A stretch of 7,170 nucleotides of DNA from Syntrophomonadaceae bacterium (lineage in GTDB: Bacteria > Bacillota > Dethiobacteria > DTU022). The translations under genes and the position numbers were made by a program. Shown piece by piece: positions 1 through 6,221 of the stretch (its first letter is position 1; each line of letters opens with the position of its first letter). The notes beneath the pieces are model-generated. The model was not told the DNA's origin. It made no database searches and saw only the letters and a program-made list of their open reading frames with translations. The stretch spans positions 1 through 7,170 of the forward strand of contig SKPU01000071.1 in NCBI GenBank assembly GCA_007119335.1, in the 5' to 3' direction.

Positions 1-986
1 GCAAAAACCAGGGAACTGCCCTGGATGCCGACTCCTAAGATTATGCCACTAATTATGATCAAAGCTGGTGCAATGGGCAGGAAATAAAAGGTTGCCGCAC
101 CCATACCAACGGTGATCAACATAGGCCAGGCAACTTTTCTACGGCCAAAGCGGTCGGATAGAGCGCCGGCCCCCAGGCAGCCAATTATTCCGGCTATACC
201 GTGAATAAGAAAGAAATAAGCCGCTTCTGAACCGGGGACGGCTGATTCTATATAGACGGCCGCAAAAGAAACAACTCCACTGTAGGTAAATGCATAAAGG
301 GCTATGCAGACCATGACCGGGAAAATTTGTTTTTCGGCGAGCGCTTTAGTGATCTGACCCCATGAACTCGAAATTTGTTCAGCTCTGACTGTGATAGCAG
401 GAGTTCTAACCGCGGCTAACAAAACCAGGGAAATAGTGCAGACAATACCGCTGATCATGAACCAGCTGTTGTAGTTTAACCCCTCAATGATTAAAAGCGC
501 GCCGGAGGGGCCGGCCAGCAGACCGAGGTTGATAAAGATGCGGGAAGCGCCTAGATAGGTGCCAATCCGACCTTCGGGAGCCATTTCGGCAGCCAGGGTG
601 GATATGCCCGGCAAGTAGACAGCAAGGCCCACTGATTGATAGATGCGGGCAGCAAGGAGCATACTGTAGGTAGGGCTGAGCAGTAAAAGCAGCGGTGTGG
701 TGGCAAAGGCAAAAGCGCCCAAAAGCATCAGCGGTCTTGGTCCTCTCCGGTCCATAACCGGTCCCAGGAAAAAGCGCAAAGTAACTGCTGTTACACCGAA
801 GACGGTGTTTTGCAGGCCGGCCAGAAAAGGGCTTGTCCCGATGGCCAGGCTGTAGCCGGGGAAAATGGAAACTGAAGCAAACAGATTGGCAATGAAGAAA
901 AACACAGAACCGAAAAAAAGTCCCCAGTTCAGGGGACTGCTATGAAATTGGTCATTACTTTTCAATTGATTGGACTTCAACTGCAT
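1..986 (-). CDS. MFS transporter, DHA1/efflux-like, partial (C-terminus beyond window)
   Basis: Major facilitator superfamily permease of the cytoplasmic membrane, probably a proton-coupled exporter; the substrate cannot be told. Reading leftward from the ATG at 986-984 gives 328 uninterrupted codons to the window edge, against about 400 for the family, so roughly the last one or two helices are missing. Hydrophobic segments begin near residue 20 (LNWGLFFGSVFFFIANLF). The MFS loop 2-3 signature is GPVMDRRGPR (75-84), and its repeat in the second half is GALSDRFGRRK (274-284), so both six-helix halves are present. GLLAGPSG (155-162) resembles antiporter motif C, which favours drug-efflux-type members. 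A charged central loop lies around 195-220. The start has only a weak Shine-Dalgarno (AGGTTGG, 8 bases upstream). The gene lies 97 bases downstream of the DUF3786 gene on the same strand, with no clear terminator between, so read-through is possible. Confidence 0.9.
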   Translation of the reverse strand, partial: MQLKSNQLKSNDQFHSSPLNWGLFFGSVFFFIANLFASVSIFPGYSLAIGTSPFLAGLQNTVFGVTAVTLRFFLGPVMDRRGPRPLMLLGAFAFATTPLLLLLSPTYSMLLAARIYQSVGLAVYLPGISTLAAEMAPEGRIGTYLGASRIFINLGLLAGPSGALLIIEGLNYNSWFMISGIVCTISLVLLAAVRTPAITVRAEQISSSWGQITKALAEKQIFPVMVCIALYAFTYSGVVSFAAVYIESAVPGSEAAYFFLIHGIAGIIGCLGAGALSDRFGRRKVAWPMLITVGMGAATFYFLPIAPALIIISGIILGVGIQGSSLVF

Positions 987-1083
987 ATTATAAGACCAAC
1001 CTGACTTTTTTAGGATAATAGATATGAGACTGTTACCTTATAATTTCTTATGACTCGGGGCAATGGTTTAATGATCAAAGAAG

Positions 1084-1677
1084 TTATGGTTTTAAGCGAT
1101 CGGCTAAATCTTTTCCCACAACTGCAGCCACGTCTGCAGCTATATAATGCCCTGCTGCAGAATCAAAAAGGACGGTAGCCCAGGCTGGTCCTCCTCCAGT
1201 CGGAAGCTGGTAACAAATACAAAGAGGTACCCGGGGCAGAACCCGCCATTCAAAAGCCAGGTCACCAGGGCCTTGCATTTCCCAGCCACCTGCAGCAAGG
1301 CAGCTCTTTTTAAAACCTTCCAGATCTGATCCCCATGCTTTAGCCAGCTCATCTCCGCAATAGCCCTGGAAGGCCTGCTGGTAGAACAGTCCTCCGATTT
1401 CACTTAAATTAACCCAGCGCCTGGTCAGAGGATGACCGTCAGCCCGGTTAAGGTAATGTAACCAGAGGGTTTCTGTTTTTAAACTAACCCTGGCACCTTT
1501 GCTGTCAGTTATAGTTAGGTCCGGCCAACTGATGTTATTAGTTTCAAGCAGATGTTCTCCACTCAAAACCGGTTGTCCGTCTTTATTATGCTGTATGCTC
1601 ATAGCGGTGAGACGGGCTACTTCCTTGGGATCACGCTGCTTGATGTTTTCTCTGTATTTTGAAGATTGGATTTGCAA
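1084..1677 (-). CDS. DUF3786 domain-containing protein
   Basis: Soluble protein of unknown function resembling the DUF3786 family, which is common in anaerobic bacteria and archaea. Family-like features in the 197-residue reading are LWLHYLNRADGHPLTRRWVN (71-90), a middle segment ending in GD.AFEWRVLPRVPL (138-152), then a glycine-rich turn, ATVLFDSAAGHYI (167-179), and a C-terminal helix ending LADRLKP. No signal peptide or membrane segment is visible. The coordinates use a TTG start at 1677, which has no convincing Shine-Dalgarno. The frame stays open upstream to a TAG at about 1728 + 75 bases, with no ATG, GTG or TTG, but an ATT at 1752-1750 lies 4 bases after a strong ribosome site (1757-1764). 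That start would give 222 residues, adding a lysine/glutamine-rich N-terminal stretch. It has a strong promoter of its own (1789-1818) and is divergent from dapB. The domain call is from recalled family patterns; the function is unknown. Confidence 0.8.
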   Translation of the reverse strand: MQIQSSKYRENIKQRDPKEVARLTAMSIQHNKDGQPVLSGEHLLETNNISWPDLTITDSKGARVSLKTETLWLHYLNRADGHPLTRRWVNLSEIGGLFYQQAFQGYCGDELAKAWGSDLEGFKKSCLAAGGWEMQGPGDLAFEWRVLPRVPLCICYQLPTGGGPAWATVLFDSAAGHYIAADVAAVVGKDLADRLKP

Positions 1678-1754
1678 GCTTTGCTGTCTTTTTTCTTCAT
1701 TGCTTATATCGTCAAGCTTGTGCGGTTGTTGATAATTTTTCTTTGATTTAATTT

Positions 1755-1764
1755 GATCACCGCC
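1755..1764 (-). promoter_or_regulatory. Shine-Dalgarno-like site upstream of a possible ATT start of the DUF3786 gene
   Basis: Read on the - strand this is GGCGGTGATC, matching 9 of 10 bases of the complement of the 16S rRNA 3' end (GGAGGTGATC). Counting to the A of GGTGA, 4 bases separate it from ATT at 1752-1750, which is in frame with the DUF3786 reading frame. The dapA site has the same kind of spacing (5 bases). A GTG inside the site (1760-1758) leads only to an 18-codon frame. Whether ATT is really used is inference. Confidence 0.4.
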
Positions 1765-1788
1765 GGTTATTAAAATAGATTTGAGCTA

Positions 1789-1818
1789 ATTATAACGACT
1801 TTTTAGTCAAGCAGTCAA
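1789..1818 (-). promoter_or_regulatory. Sigma-A-type promoter for the DUF3786 gene
   Basis: On the - strand, TTGACT (1818-1813, 5 of 6 to TTGACA) is followed after 18 bases by a perfect TATAAT (1794-1789). Transcription would begin near 1782, leaving a leader of about 30 bases to the ATT at 1752 or 105 bases to the TTG at 1677. The spacer contains a second TTGACT (1810-1805) and the dyad GACT-TTTT-AGTC (1797-1808 on the + strand), so a regulator could bind between -35 and -10. This is the best promoter match in the window. Confidence 0.65.
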
Positions 1819-1833
1819 CTTTTAGGGGCTTTT

Positions 1834-1849
1834 TTGAAGGAACCTTTAA
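1834..1849. promoter_or_regulatory. 16-bp dyad, possible operator in the dapB upstream region
   Basis: TTGAAGG-AA-CCTTTAA is an inverted repeat with 7-base arms, one of them with a G/T mismatch, around a 2-base centre. The centre is too short for an RNA loop, so a protein-binding site is the more natural reading. It lies between the divergent promoter and the dapB start and overlaps a weak -35-like TTGAAG. No known regulator consensus was recognised. Confidence 0.25.
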
Positions 1850-1856
1850 AGCAGTG

Positions 1857-1892
1857 CAGAATTTAAGGGTATGGAACCAGGCTGCATATAGT
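1857..1892 (+). promoter_or_regulatory. Candidate promoter elements for the dapBAL-lysA operon (weak)
   Basis: Two options are visible. TTGAAG (1834-1839) with CAGAAT (1857-1862) at 17-base spacing matches 4 of 6 in each box. TATAGT (1887-1892) is 5 of 6 to the -10 consensus but has only a poor -35 (TTAAGG, 1863-1868, 18-base spacing). The second would give a leader of about 40 bases before dapB. Neither is strong, in contrast to the promoter on the other strand. No recognisable lysine riboswitch core was seen in the leader. Confidence 0.3.
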
Positions 1893-1939
1893 TTTGCAAG
1901 GTTTAGTTTTACTTTAAGATTTTTTAAAGGAGCTGAGTA

Positions 1940-2710
1940 ATGATGAGGGTTGGAATTGCAGGTTATGGCAAGATGGGGGGGATGGTGCGGCAAATCGCCC
2001 TTTCCAGGGGCCATGAAGTTCCGGTGATCATAGATCCAAGTAGTTCCGCAAAAGAGGTCACTCAAAAGGAGATAACTTCCACAACTCCTCGACTTGATGT
2101 TATAATAGACTTTACCAATCCCGATGTGGTGCTGGATAATATTAAGAGCTATTGTGAACTAAAGATTCCGGCAGTGATCGGGACCACCGGTTGGTATGAT
2201 CAGATTGATCAGGTTGCCGAAAATATTAAAAACAGCGCCATTGGCCTGATCTGGTCGGGGAATTTTTCGCTGGGGGTTAATCTTTTTTTTCATATTATTA
2301 AAACTACCGGTCAGCTGATGAACCGCTTTTCACAATATGATGTTATGATTAATGAATATCATCACAGGCAAAAAGCAGACAGTCCTTCCGGTACTGCGCA
2401 GATGATAGGTGATATCCTGATTGATCAGATTGACAGGAAAAGCATTGTTTATACCGGAAATTTAGATCGCAGGATAAAAGACTCTGAACTGCAAATCACT
2501 TCAACCAGGGGCGGTTCCATACCGGGTACTCACCGGATTACATTTGACAGCGAAGTGGATAGTATTGTTTTAGAGCATAGCGCCAGGAGCCGCGCCGGAT
2601 TTGCTGAAGGGGCAGTTATGGCTGCAGAGTGGGTCCATAATCAAAGAGGGTTTTTTAATATTGATGATATGATGTATTCAATTATTAAGGGTAATAATAC
2701 ATGGAGGTGA
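1940..2710 (+). CDS. dapB: 4-hydroxy-tetrahydrodipicolinate reductase
   Basis: Cytosolic NAD(P)H-dependent reductase that converts 4-hydroxy-tetrahydrodipicolinate, the DapA product, to tetrahydrodipicolinate. The 256 residues are close to the usual 240-273. Visible motifs: Rossmann loop GYGKMG (8-13) after a short first strand; acidic residue in VIIDP (32) at the end of strand 2; IDFT (56-59); GTTGW (81-85); GNFSLGVN (107-114); the family signature EYHHRQKADSPSGTA (139-153), with His141 and Lys145 matching E. coli His159 and Lys163; RGGSIPGTHRITF (190-202); and the C-terminal HSARSRAGFAEGA. The start is ATG 1940, after AAAGGAG (1926-1932) with 7 bases between; the next codon is also ATG (1943). 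First gene of the operon; its last three codons TGG AGG TGA form the dapA ribosome site. Motif wording (GTTGWYD, NFS-GVNLFF) recalls Bacteroidetes/spirochaete DapB. A G7 run sits at 1975-1981. Confidence 0.97.
   Translation: MMRVGIAGYGKMGGMVRQIALSRGHEVPVIIDPSSSAKEVTQKEITSTTPRLDVIIDFTNPDVVLDNIKSYCELKIPAVIGTTGWYDQIDQVAENIKNSAIGLIWSGNFSLGVNLFFHIIKTTGQLMNRFSQYDVMINEYHHRQKADSPSGTAQMIGDILIDQIDRKSIVYTGNLDRRIKDSELQITSTRGGSIPGTHRITFDSEVDSIVLEHSARSRAGFAEGAVMAAEWVHNQRGFFNIDDMMYSIIKGNNTWR
2703..2710 (+). promoter_or_regulatory. dapA Shine-Dalgarno site embedded in the dapB stop
   Basis: GGAGGTGA is an 8-base perfect complement to the 16S rRNA 3' end. It includes the TGA stop of dapB (2708-2710) and is 5 bases before the dapA ATG. 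A ribosome finishing dapB sits on the start site of dapA, so translation of the two is probably coupled. Confidence 0.8.
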
Positions 2711-2715
2711 GATAA

Positions 2716-3621
2716 ATGGATAATATATTCAGAGGAGTTCACACTGCATTGATAACACCATTTACATCAACCGGAGCGGTGGATATCGGAGCTTTTAAAA
2801 AGTTAGTGGAATACCAGATTGAAGCTGGAATTGACGGTTTGGTGCCCTGCGGGACAACCGGTGAAAGCTCTACCCTTTCCCACGATGAGCATGACCGGGT
2901 TATTGCTCTTACCGTAGAGTATGCTAATGGGCGGGTTCCTGTTATTGCCGGTACGGGCAGTAACTCGACCGATGAGGCTATTCAACTTTCTCAACATGCC
3001 GAACAATCCGGTGTGGACGCAGTTTTACTGGTCAATCCGTACTATGTAAAGCCTACTCAAAAGGGTCTTTATCTGCATTTTAAAGCAGTTGCCGAAGCAG
3101 TTTCCATTCCCTGCATCCCTTACAATATTCAAGGGCGCAGCGCGGTTAACCTGGAAAATGAAACCCTACAGCGTTTGATGAACGAATATGACAATATTGT
3201 TGGGGTAAAAGAAGCTTCAGGAAGTCTGGAACAGATCAAGAACCTGATTAAGTTAAGACATGAAAATTTCTATCTTCTCTGCGGTGATGATAATATGACA
3301 GTTGACCTGATTGAAGCAGGCGGGAATGGAGTGGTTTCAGTGGCAGCAAACCTGATTCCTCATCAGATGAAAGAGATGGTTCATAGCGCCCTTGATGGTA
3401 ATCTAGCCCTGGCCAGGGAGTGGGAAGATAAGTTGATGCCGCTTTTTAAAGCCTGCTTTGTTGAAACCAATCCAATACCGATTAAAACCGCTATGGCTAT
3501 GAAAAACTGGTGCCTGGAGTCATTCAGGCTTCCTATGTGCACCATTTCCAATGAAGAAAATTATGCTGTTATCCGCAAAGCGGTTGATGCATTAAATCTC
3601 CCCGATGCGAAAAGCTTATAG
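2716..3621 (+). CDS. dapA: 4-hydroxy-tetrahydrodipicolinate synthase
   Basis: Class I aldolase of the DapA/N-acetylneuraminate lyase family; a cytosolic TIM barrel that condenses pyruvate with L-aspartate-4-semialdehyde. At 301 residues it has normal length. Key residues by alignment with E. coli numbering: CGTTGES (45-51) with Thr47/Thr48 for Thr44/Thr45; NPYY (107-110) with Tyr110 for Tyr107; YNIQGR (136-141) with Tyr136 for Tyr133 and Arg141 for Arg138; VGVKEASG (162-169) with Schiff-base Lys165 for Lys161; GDDN (190-193); GGNGVVSVAAN (202-212); and ETNPIPIK (250-257). All catalytic positions are kept, and the conserved arginine with the flanking dap genes supports DapA rather than another lyase. 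The active-site loop reads YNIQGRSA instead of the commoner YNVPGRTG. Five bases separate it from dapB. The clostridial-type lysine-feedback state cannot be read from the sequence. Confidence 0.97.
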   Translation: MDNIFRGVHTALITPFTSTGAVDIGAFKKLVEYQIEAGIDGLVPCGTTGESSTLSHDEHDRVIALTVEYANGRVPVIAGTGSNSTDEAIQLSQHAEQSGVDAVLLVNPYYVKPTQKGLYLHFKAVAEAVSIPCIPYNIQGRSAVNLENETLQRLMNEYDNIVGVKEASGSLEQIKNLIKLRHENFYLLCGDDNMTVDLIEAGGNGVVSVAANLIPHQMKEMVHSALDGNLALAREWEDKLMPLFKACFVETNPIPIKTAMAMKNWCLESFRLPMCTISNEENYAVIRKAVDALNLPDAKSL

Positions 3622-3634
3622 GATGTGAATAAAG

Positions 3635-4864
3635 ATGGTGAAAGTTAACTCAAATTACCGAAAATTAAGTTCCGGATACATCTTTCCTGAAATTGGAAGA
3701 AGGATCCGCCTTTTTCAGAAAAATAACCCCCGGGTCAAGGTCCACCGTCTTGGGATCGGGAATACTACCGAACCACTTACCCCGACTGTTATAGCCGGAC
3801 TGCGCGAAGGTGTTGACCGTTTGGCTGCGAAAGAAACTTATAGCGGTTACGGGGATGAGCAGGGGGAAGAAGAACTGCGCAATGAACTGGCTCTTTTTTA
3901 CAAACGCCGGGATGTCTTAATCGACCCGGATGAAATTTTCGTCAGTGACGGGGCTAAGCCTGATGCAGCAAACATACAGTCCATCTTTGGCCTCGATAAC
4001 AAAGTTGCTTTTCAGGATCCCGCTTACCCGGTATATGTTGATACAAATGTTATTTCCGGCCGTTCCGGTGACTTTATTCCCAGACTGGGCAATTATGCTG
4101 GTTTTGTTTACATGGTTTGTAAAAAGGGAAATAATTTTATACCTGCTCCTCCAGATGAGCATGTCGATCTTATATATCTGTGCAGTCCGAACAACCCGAC
4201 GGGTGCCGTGGCTACCCACGGGGAGCTGAAGAAATTTGTCGACTATGCCCGGGAGCACCGGGCAGCGCTAATTTTTGATGCTGCCTATTCTGAATACATT
4301 TCTGATCCTGGCCTGCCCCGCTCAATTTATGAAATTGAGGGAGCTAAAGAATGCGCTATTGAAATTAGCAGCTTTTCCAAAACTGCCGGATTTACCGGGG
4401 TGCGCCTCGGTTGGTCGATTGTGCCTAAAAAACTGGTGGTTGAAGACAGCGAACCAGAAGAAGTGCATGCTCTCTGGTTCCGCAGGCAAACTACCTTTTT
4501 TAACGGTGCATCAAACATCGCTCAGCGGGGTGGCTTAGCAATTCTTTCTGAAAAAGGGCTGAAGGAATGCGCCGGGCTCATCGATTATTATATGGAAAAT
4601 GCTCGGATTATCAGGGAAGGCCTTCAGAAGATGGGTATGATAGTCTATGGAGGACTAAATGCACCTTACCTTTGGCTGGAAGCACCGGGAGGGTTATCAT
4701 CCTGGGATTTCTTTGATAAATTATTGGAAGAGGCAAACGTGGTTGGCACCCCGGGTAACGGTTTCGGTCCCTCCGGGGAAGGTTATTTTCGGTTGAGCGC
4801 TTTTGGCCACCGCGAAGATATTGAAGAAGCAGTGCAGAGCATTCAAAGTGGTTTAAAGTTATAG
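3635..4864 (+). CDS. dapL: LL-diaminopimelate aminotransferase
   Basis: PLP-dependent fold-type I aminotransferase that turns tetrahydrodipicolinate plus glutamate directly into LL-DAP plus 2-oxoglutarate, replacing the DapD/DapC/DapE succinylase or acetylase steps. The length of 409 residues matches the family. DapL-specific segments are the N-terminal SGYIFPEIGRRI (13-24), LGIGNTTEPL (39-48), YSGYGDEQGEEELR (69-82), SDGAKPDAANIQSIFG (104-119), DPAYPVYVDTNV (128-139) and RRQTTFFNGASNIAQR (283-298). PLP-binding residues include Asn187 in CSPNNPTG (183-190), Asp215 and Tyr218 in DAAYSEYI (215-222), and the Schiff-base Lys249 in SSFSKTAGFTGVRLGW (245-260); Arg386 in GYFRLSAFG binds the substrate carboxylate. 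The start ATG 3635 lies 13 bases after dapA, with GGATGTGA (3621-3628) as a fair ribosome site. Its place between dapA and lysA confirms the role; a generic aspartate aminotransferase is unlikely. Confidence 0.96.
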   Translation: MVKVNSNYRKLSSGYIFPEIGRRIRLFQKNNPRVKVHRLGIGNTTEPLTPTVIAGLREGVDRLAAKETYSGYGDEQGEEELRNELALFYKRRDVLIDPDEIFVSDGAKPDAANIQSIFGLDNKVAFQDPAYPVYVDTNVISGRSGDFIPRLGNYAGFVYMVCKKGNNFIPAPPDEHVDLIYLCSPNNPTGAVATHGELKKFVDYAREHRAALIFDAAYSEYISDPGLPRSIYEIEGAKECAIEISSFSKTAGFTGVRLGWSIVPKKLVVEDSEPEEVHALWFRRQTTFFNGASNIAQRGGLAILSEKGLKECAGLIDYYMENARIIREGLQKMGMIVYGGLNAPYLWLEAPGGLSSWDFFDKLLEEANVVGTPGNGFGPSGEGYFRLSAFGHREDIEEAVQSIQSGLKL

Positions 4865-4883
4865 CTATTAAGGAGAGGCATCA

Positions 4884-6146
4884 ATGAATAAAAAAAATTT
4901 CCCCCTCTCTAAGGGCGAGTTGGAAAAAATCACGGAAACTTACCCTACCCCTTTTCACCTTTATGAGGAAAAGGCAATCAGGGATAATTGTCGTGATTTC
5001 TGCAATAAATTTCCCTGGGTTTCCGGGTTTAAGAATTATTTTGCAGTAAAGGCCTGCCCCAATCCGTTTATCTTAAGTTTACTGCGGGAAGAGGGCATGG
5101 GTGCTGACTGCAGTTCTTTAGCAGAACTTTTACTGGCTGAAAAAGTCGGTTTTAAAGGGGAAGAGATCATGTTTAGTTCTAATGATACACCCCCGGAAGA
5201 ATTTAAAGAAGCCTCACGGATCGGTGCGATCATTAATTTAGACGATATCACTCATCTGGAAACCTTGGAAGAGAGCACCGGGATTCCGGAGATGATTTCT
5301 TTTCGCTACAATCCCGGTGATTTGCGCAGCGGGAATGTTTTAATCGGTCAACCGCAGGAGGCTAAGTACGGGGTGCCCCGGGACCAGATTATCGAAGCTT
5401 ATAGAAGAGCCAGGGATAAGGGGGCGAAGCGCTTCGGCCTGCATACCATGGTAGCCTCTAATGAGCTAGAAGATGGCTACATTGTAGAAACAGCCCGTAT
5501 GCTTTTTGAACTGGCTGTCAAGATAAAAGATGAAACCGGGATTAAGGTTGAGTTGATCAACATGGGTGGAGGGATCGGTATCCCCTATCATCCCGAAGAT
5601 CAGCCGGTAAACTTACAAGCAGTTTCTATGAGTATGCAGGAGCTCTATGATCAGATCATTGCCGATAACGGGCTTGCCCCTCTAAAAATTGCTTTTGAAT
5701 CAGGCCGTATGGTCACCGGTCCTTTTGGATATCTGGTCACCAGGGTCCGTCATGTCACCAGAAAATATAAGGACTTTGTTGGTTTGGATGCCTGTATGGC
5801 CGATTTGATGCGTCCTGCGATCTACGGGGCTTATCATCATATTACAGTGCTCGGCAAGGAAAACGAGCCCCGGAATTATATTTACGATGTGACCGGTTCA
5901 CTTTGTGAGAACAATGATAAATTTGCTATCGACAGGCCCCTTCCGAAAATCGAAAAAGGAGATCTGTTGGTTATGCATGATACCGGAGCGCACGGCTATG
6001 CGATGGGTTTTAACTATAACGGAAAGCTGCGCTCAGCGGAACTGCTGCTTCAGGAAAATGGGTCATGTCTTTTGATCCGGCGGGCGGAAACCATTGATCA
6101 CTATTTTTCGACAATGCTTTTTCCGGATGCTCCGCACGGTTTTTGA
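4884..6146 (+). CDS. lysA: Diaminopimelate decarboxylase (variant subfamily)
   Basis: PLP-dependent fold-type III decarboxylase that converts meso-DAP to L-lysine and CO2, the last step of the pathway; cytosolic. The 420 residues are typical. Visible: YFAVKACPNP (52-61) with Schiff-base Lys56; GADCSSLAEL (73-82); GLHTMVASN (185-193) where canonical LysA has a HxHIGSQ-type motif; NMGGGIGIPY (226-235) phosphate loop; FESGR (271-275) with the glutamate that contacts the pyridine nitrogen; DACMADLMRPAIYGAYH (302-318); GSLCENNDKFA (338-348) with Cys341-Glu342 for the usual CESGD; and HGYAMGFNYNGKLRSAELL (370-388). The second His of HxH is Met189 here, so the residue that stacks on PLP is changed. 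To my memory the CENND pattern and this altered histidine motif occur together in a LysA subgroup common in clostridia. The start ATG 4884 follows AAGGAG (4870-4875) by 8 bases, 19 bases after dapL. An A8 run lies at 4890-4897. Confidence 0.94.
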   Translation: MNKKNFPLSKGELEKITETYPTPFHLYEEKAIRDNCRDFCNKFPWVSGFKNYFAVKACPNPFILSLLREEGMGADCSSLAELLLAEKVGFKGEEIMFSSNDTPPEEFKEASRIGAIINLDDITHLETLEESTGIPEMISFRYNPGDLRSGNVLIGQPQEAKYGVPRDQIIEAYRRARDKGAKRFGLHTMVASNELEDGYIVETARMLFELAVKIKDETGIKVELINMGGGIGIPYHPEDQPVNLQAVSMSMQELYDQIIADNGLAPLKIAFESGRMVTGPFGYLVTRVRHVTRKYKDFVGLDACMADLMRPAIYGAYHHITVLGKENEPRNYIYDVTGSLCENNDKFAIDRPLPKIEKGDLLVMHDTGAHGYAMGFNYNGKLRSAELLLQENGSCLLIRRAETIDHYFSTMLFPDAPHGF

Positions 6147-6167
6147 TTACAGATCTCAAAATAGTCA

Positions 6168-6196
6168 TAGTCAATCTTGTTTCCGTTAGTTTTAAT
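6168..6196 (+). promoter_or_regulatory. Possible weak promoter for the TspO-like gene
   Basis: TAGTCA (6168-6173, 4 of 6 to -35) and TTTAAT (6191-6196, 5 of 6 to -10) are 17 bases apart, which would start transcription just ahead of the ribosome site at 6205. TTGATT/CATAGT (6143-6148 and 6166-6171) is a second, equally weak pair. No terminator hairpin was found between lysA and this gene, so read-through from the lysine operon is equally possible. Confidence 0.25.
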
Positions 6197-6204
6197 TTTT
6201 TTCT

Positions 6205-6211
6205 AAAGGAG
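6205..6211 (+). promoter_or_regulatory. Ribosome binding site that fixes the TspO-like start
   Basis: AAAGGAG lies 10 bases before ATG 6222 but only one base before the in-frame GTG at 6213. The GTG is too close to be used, so ATG 6222 is chosen, shortening the protein by three residues. Confidence 0.7.
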
Positions 6212-6221
6212 CGTGTTAATT

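Noticed and set aside
987..992. Perfect TATAAT on the - strand directly before the MFS ATG
   Set aside because: Transcription would start inside the gene, and no -35 box is found at the right distance.
1140..1403. Open frames on either strand over the DUF3786 gene (such as 1147-1329 + and 1499-1732 +)
   Set aside because: They overlap a well-supported gene in other frames, have no ribosome sites and resemble no protein family.
1703..1760. GTG 1760 as a start for an 18-codon upstream peptide or the DUF3786 protein
   Set aside because: It is out of frame with the DUF3786 gene, stops after 18 codons and lies inside the ribosome-site sequence.
1760..1939. Lysine riboswitch upstream of dapB
   Set aside because: The leader is too short and lacks the conserved core segments I know for that class.
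1790..2065. 91-codon - strand frame across the dapB start
   Set aside because: It runs antisense through the control region and dapB; composition is not protein-like and it has no start signals.
3917..4258. Frames of about 100 codons on both strands inside dapL
   Set aside because: They are shadows of the dapL reading frame, which has full family motifs.
6213..6221. GTG 6213 as start of the TspO-like gene
   Set aside because: It is one base from the AAAGGAG site; ATG 6222 has proper spacing.
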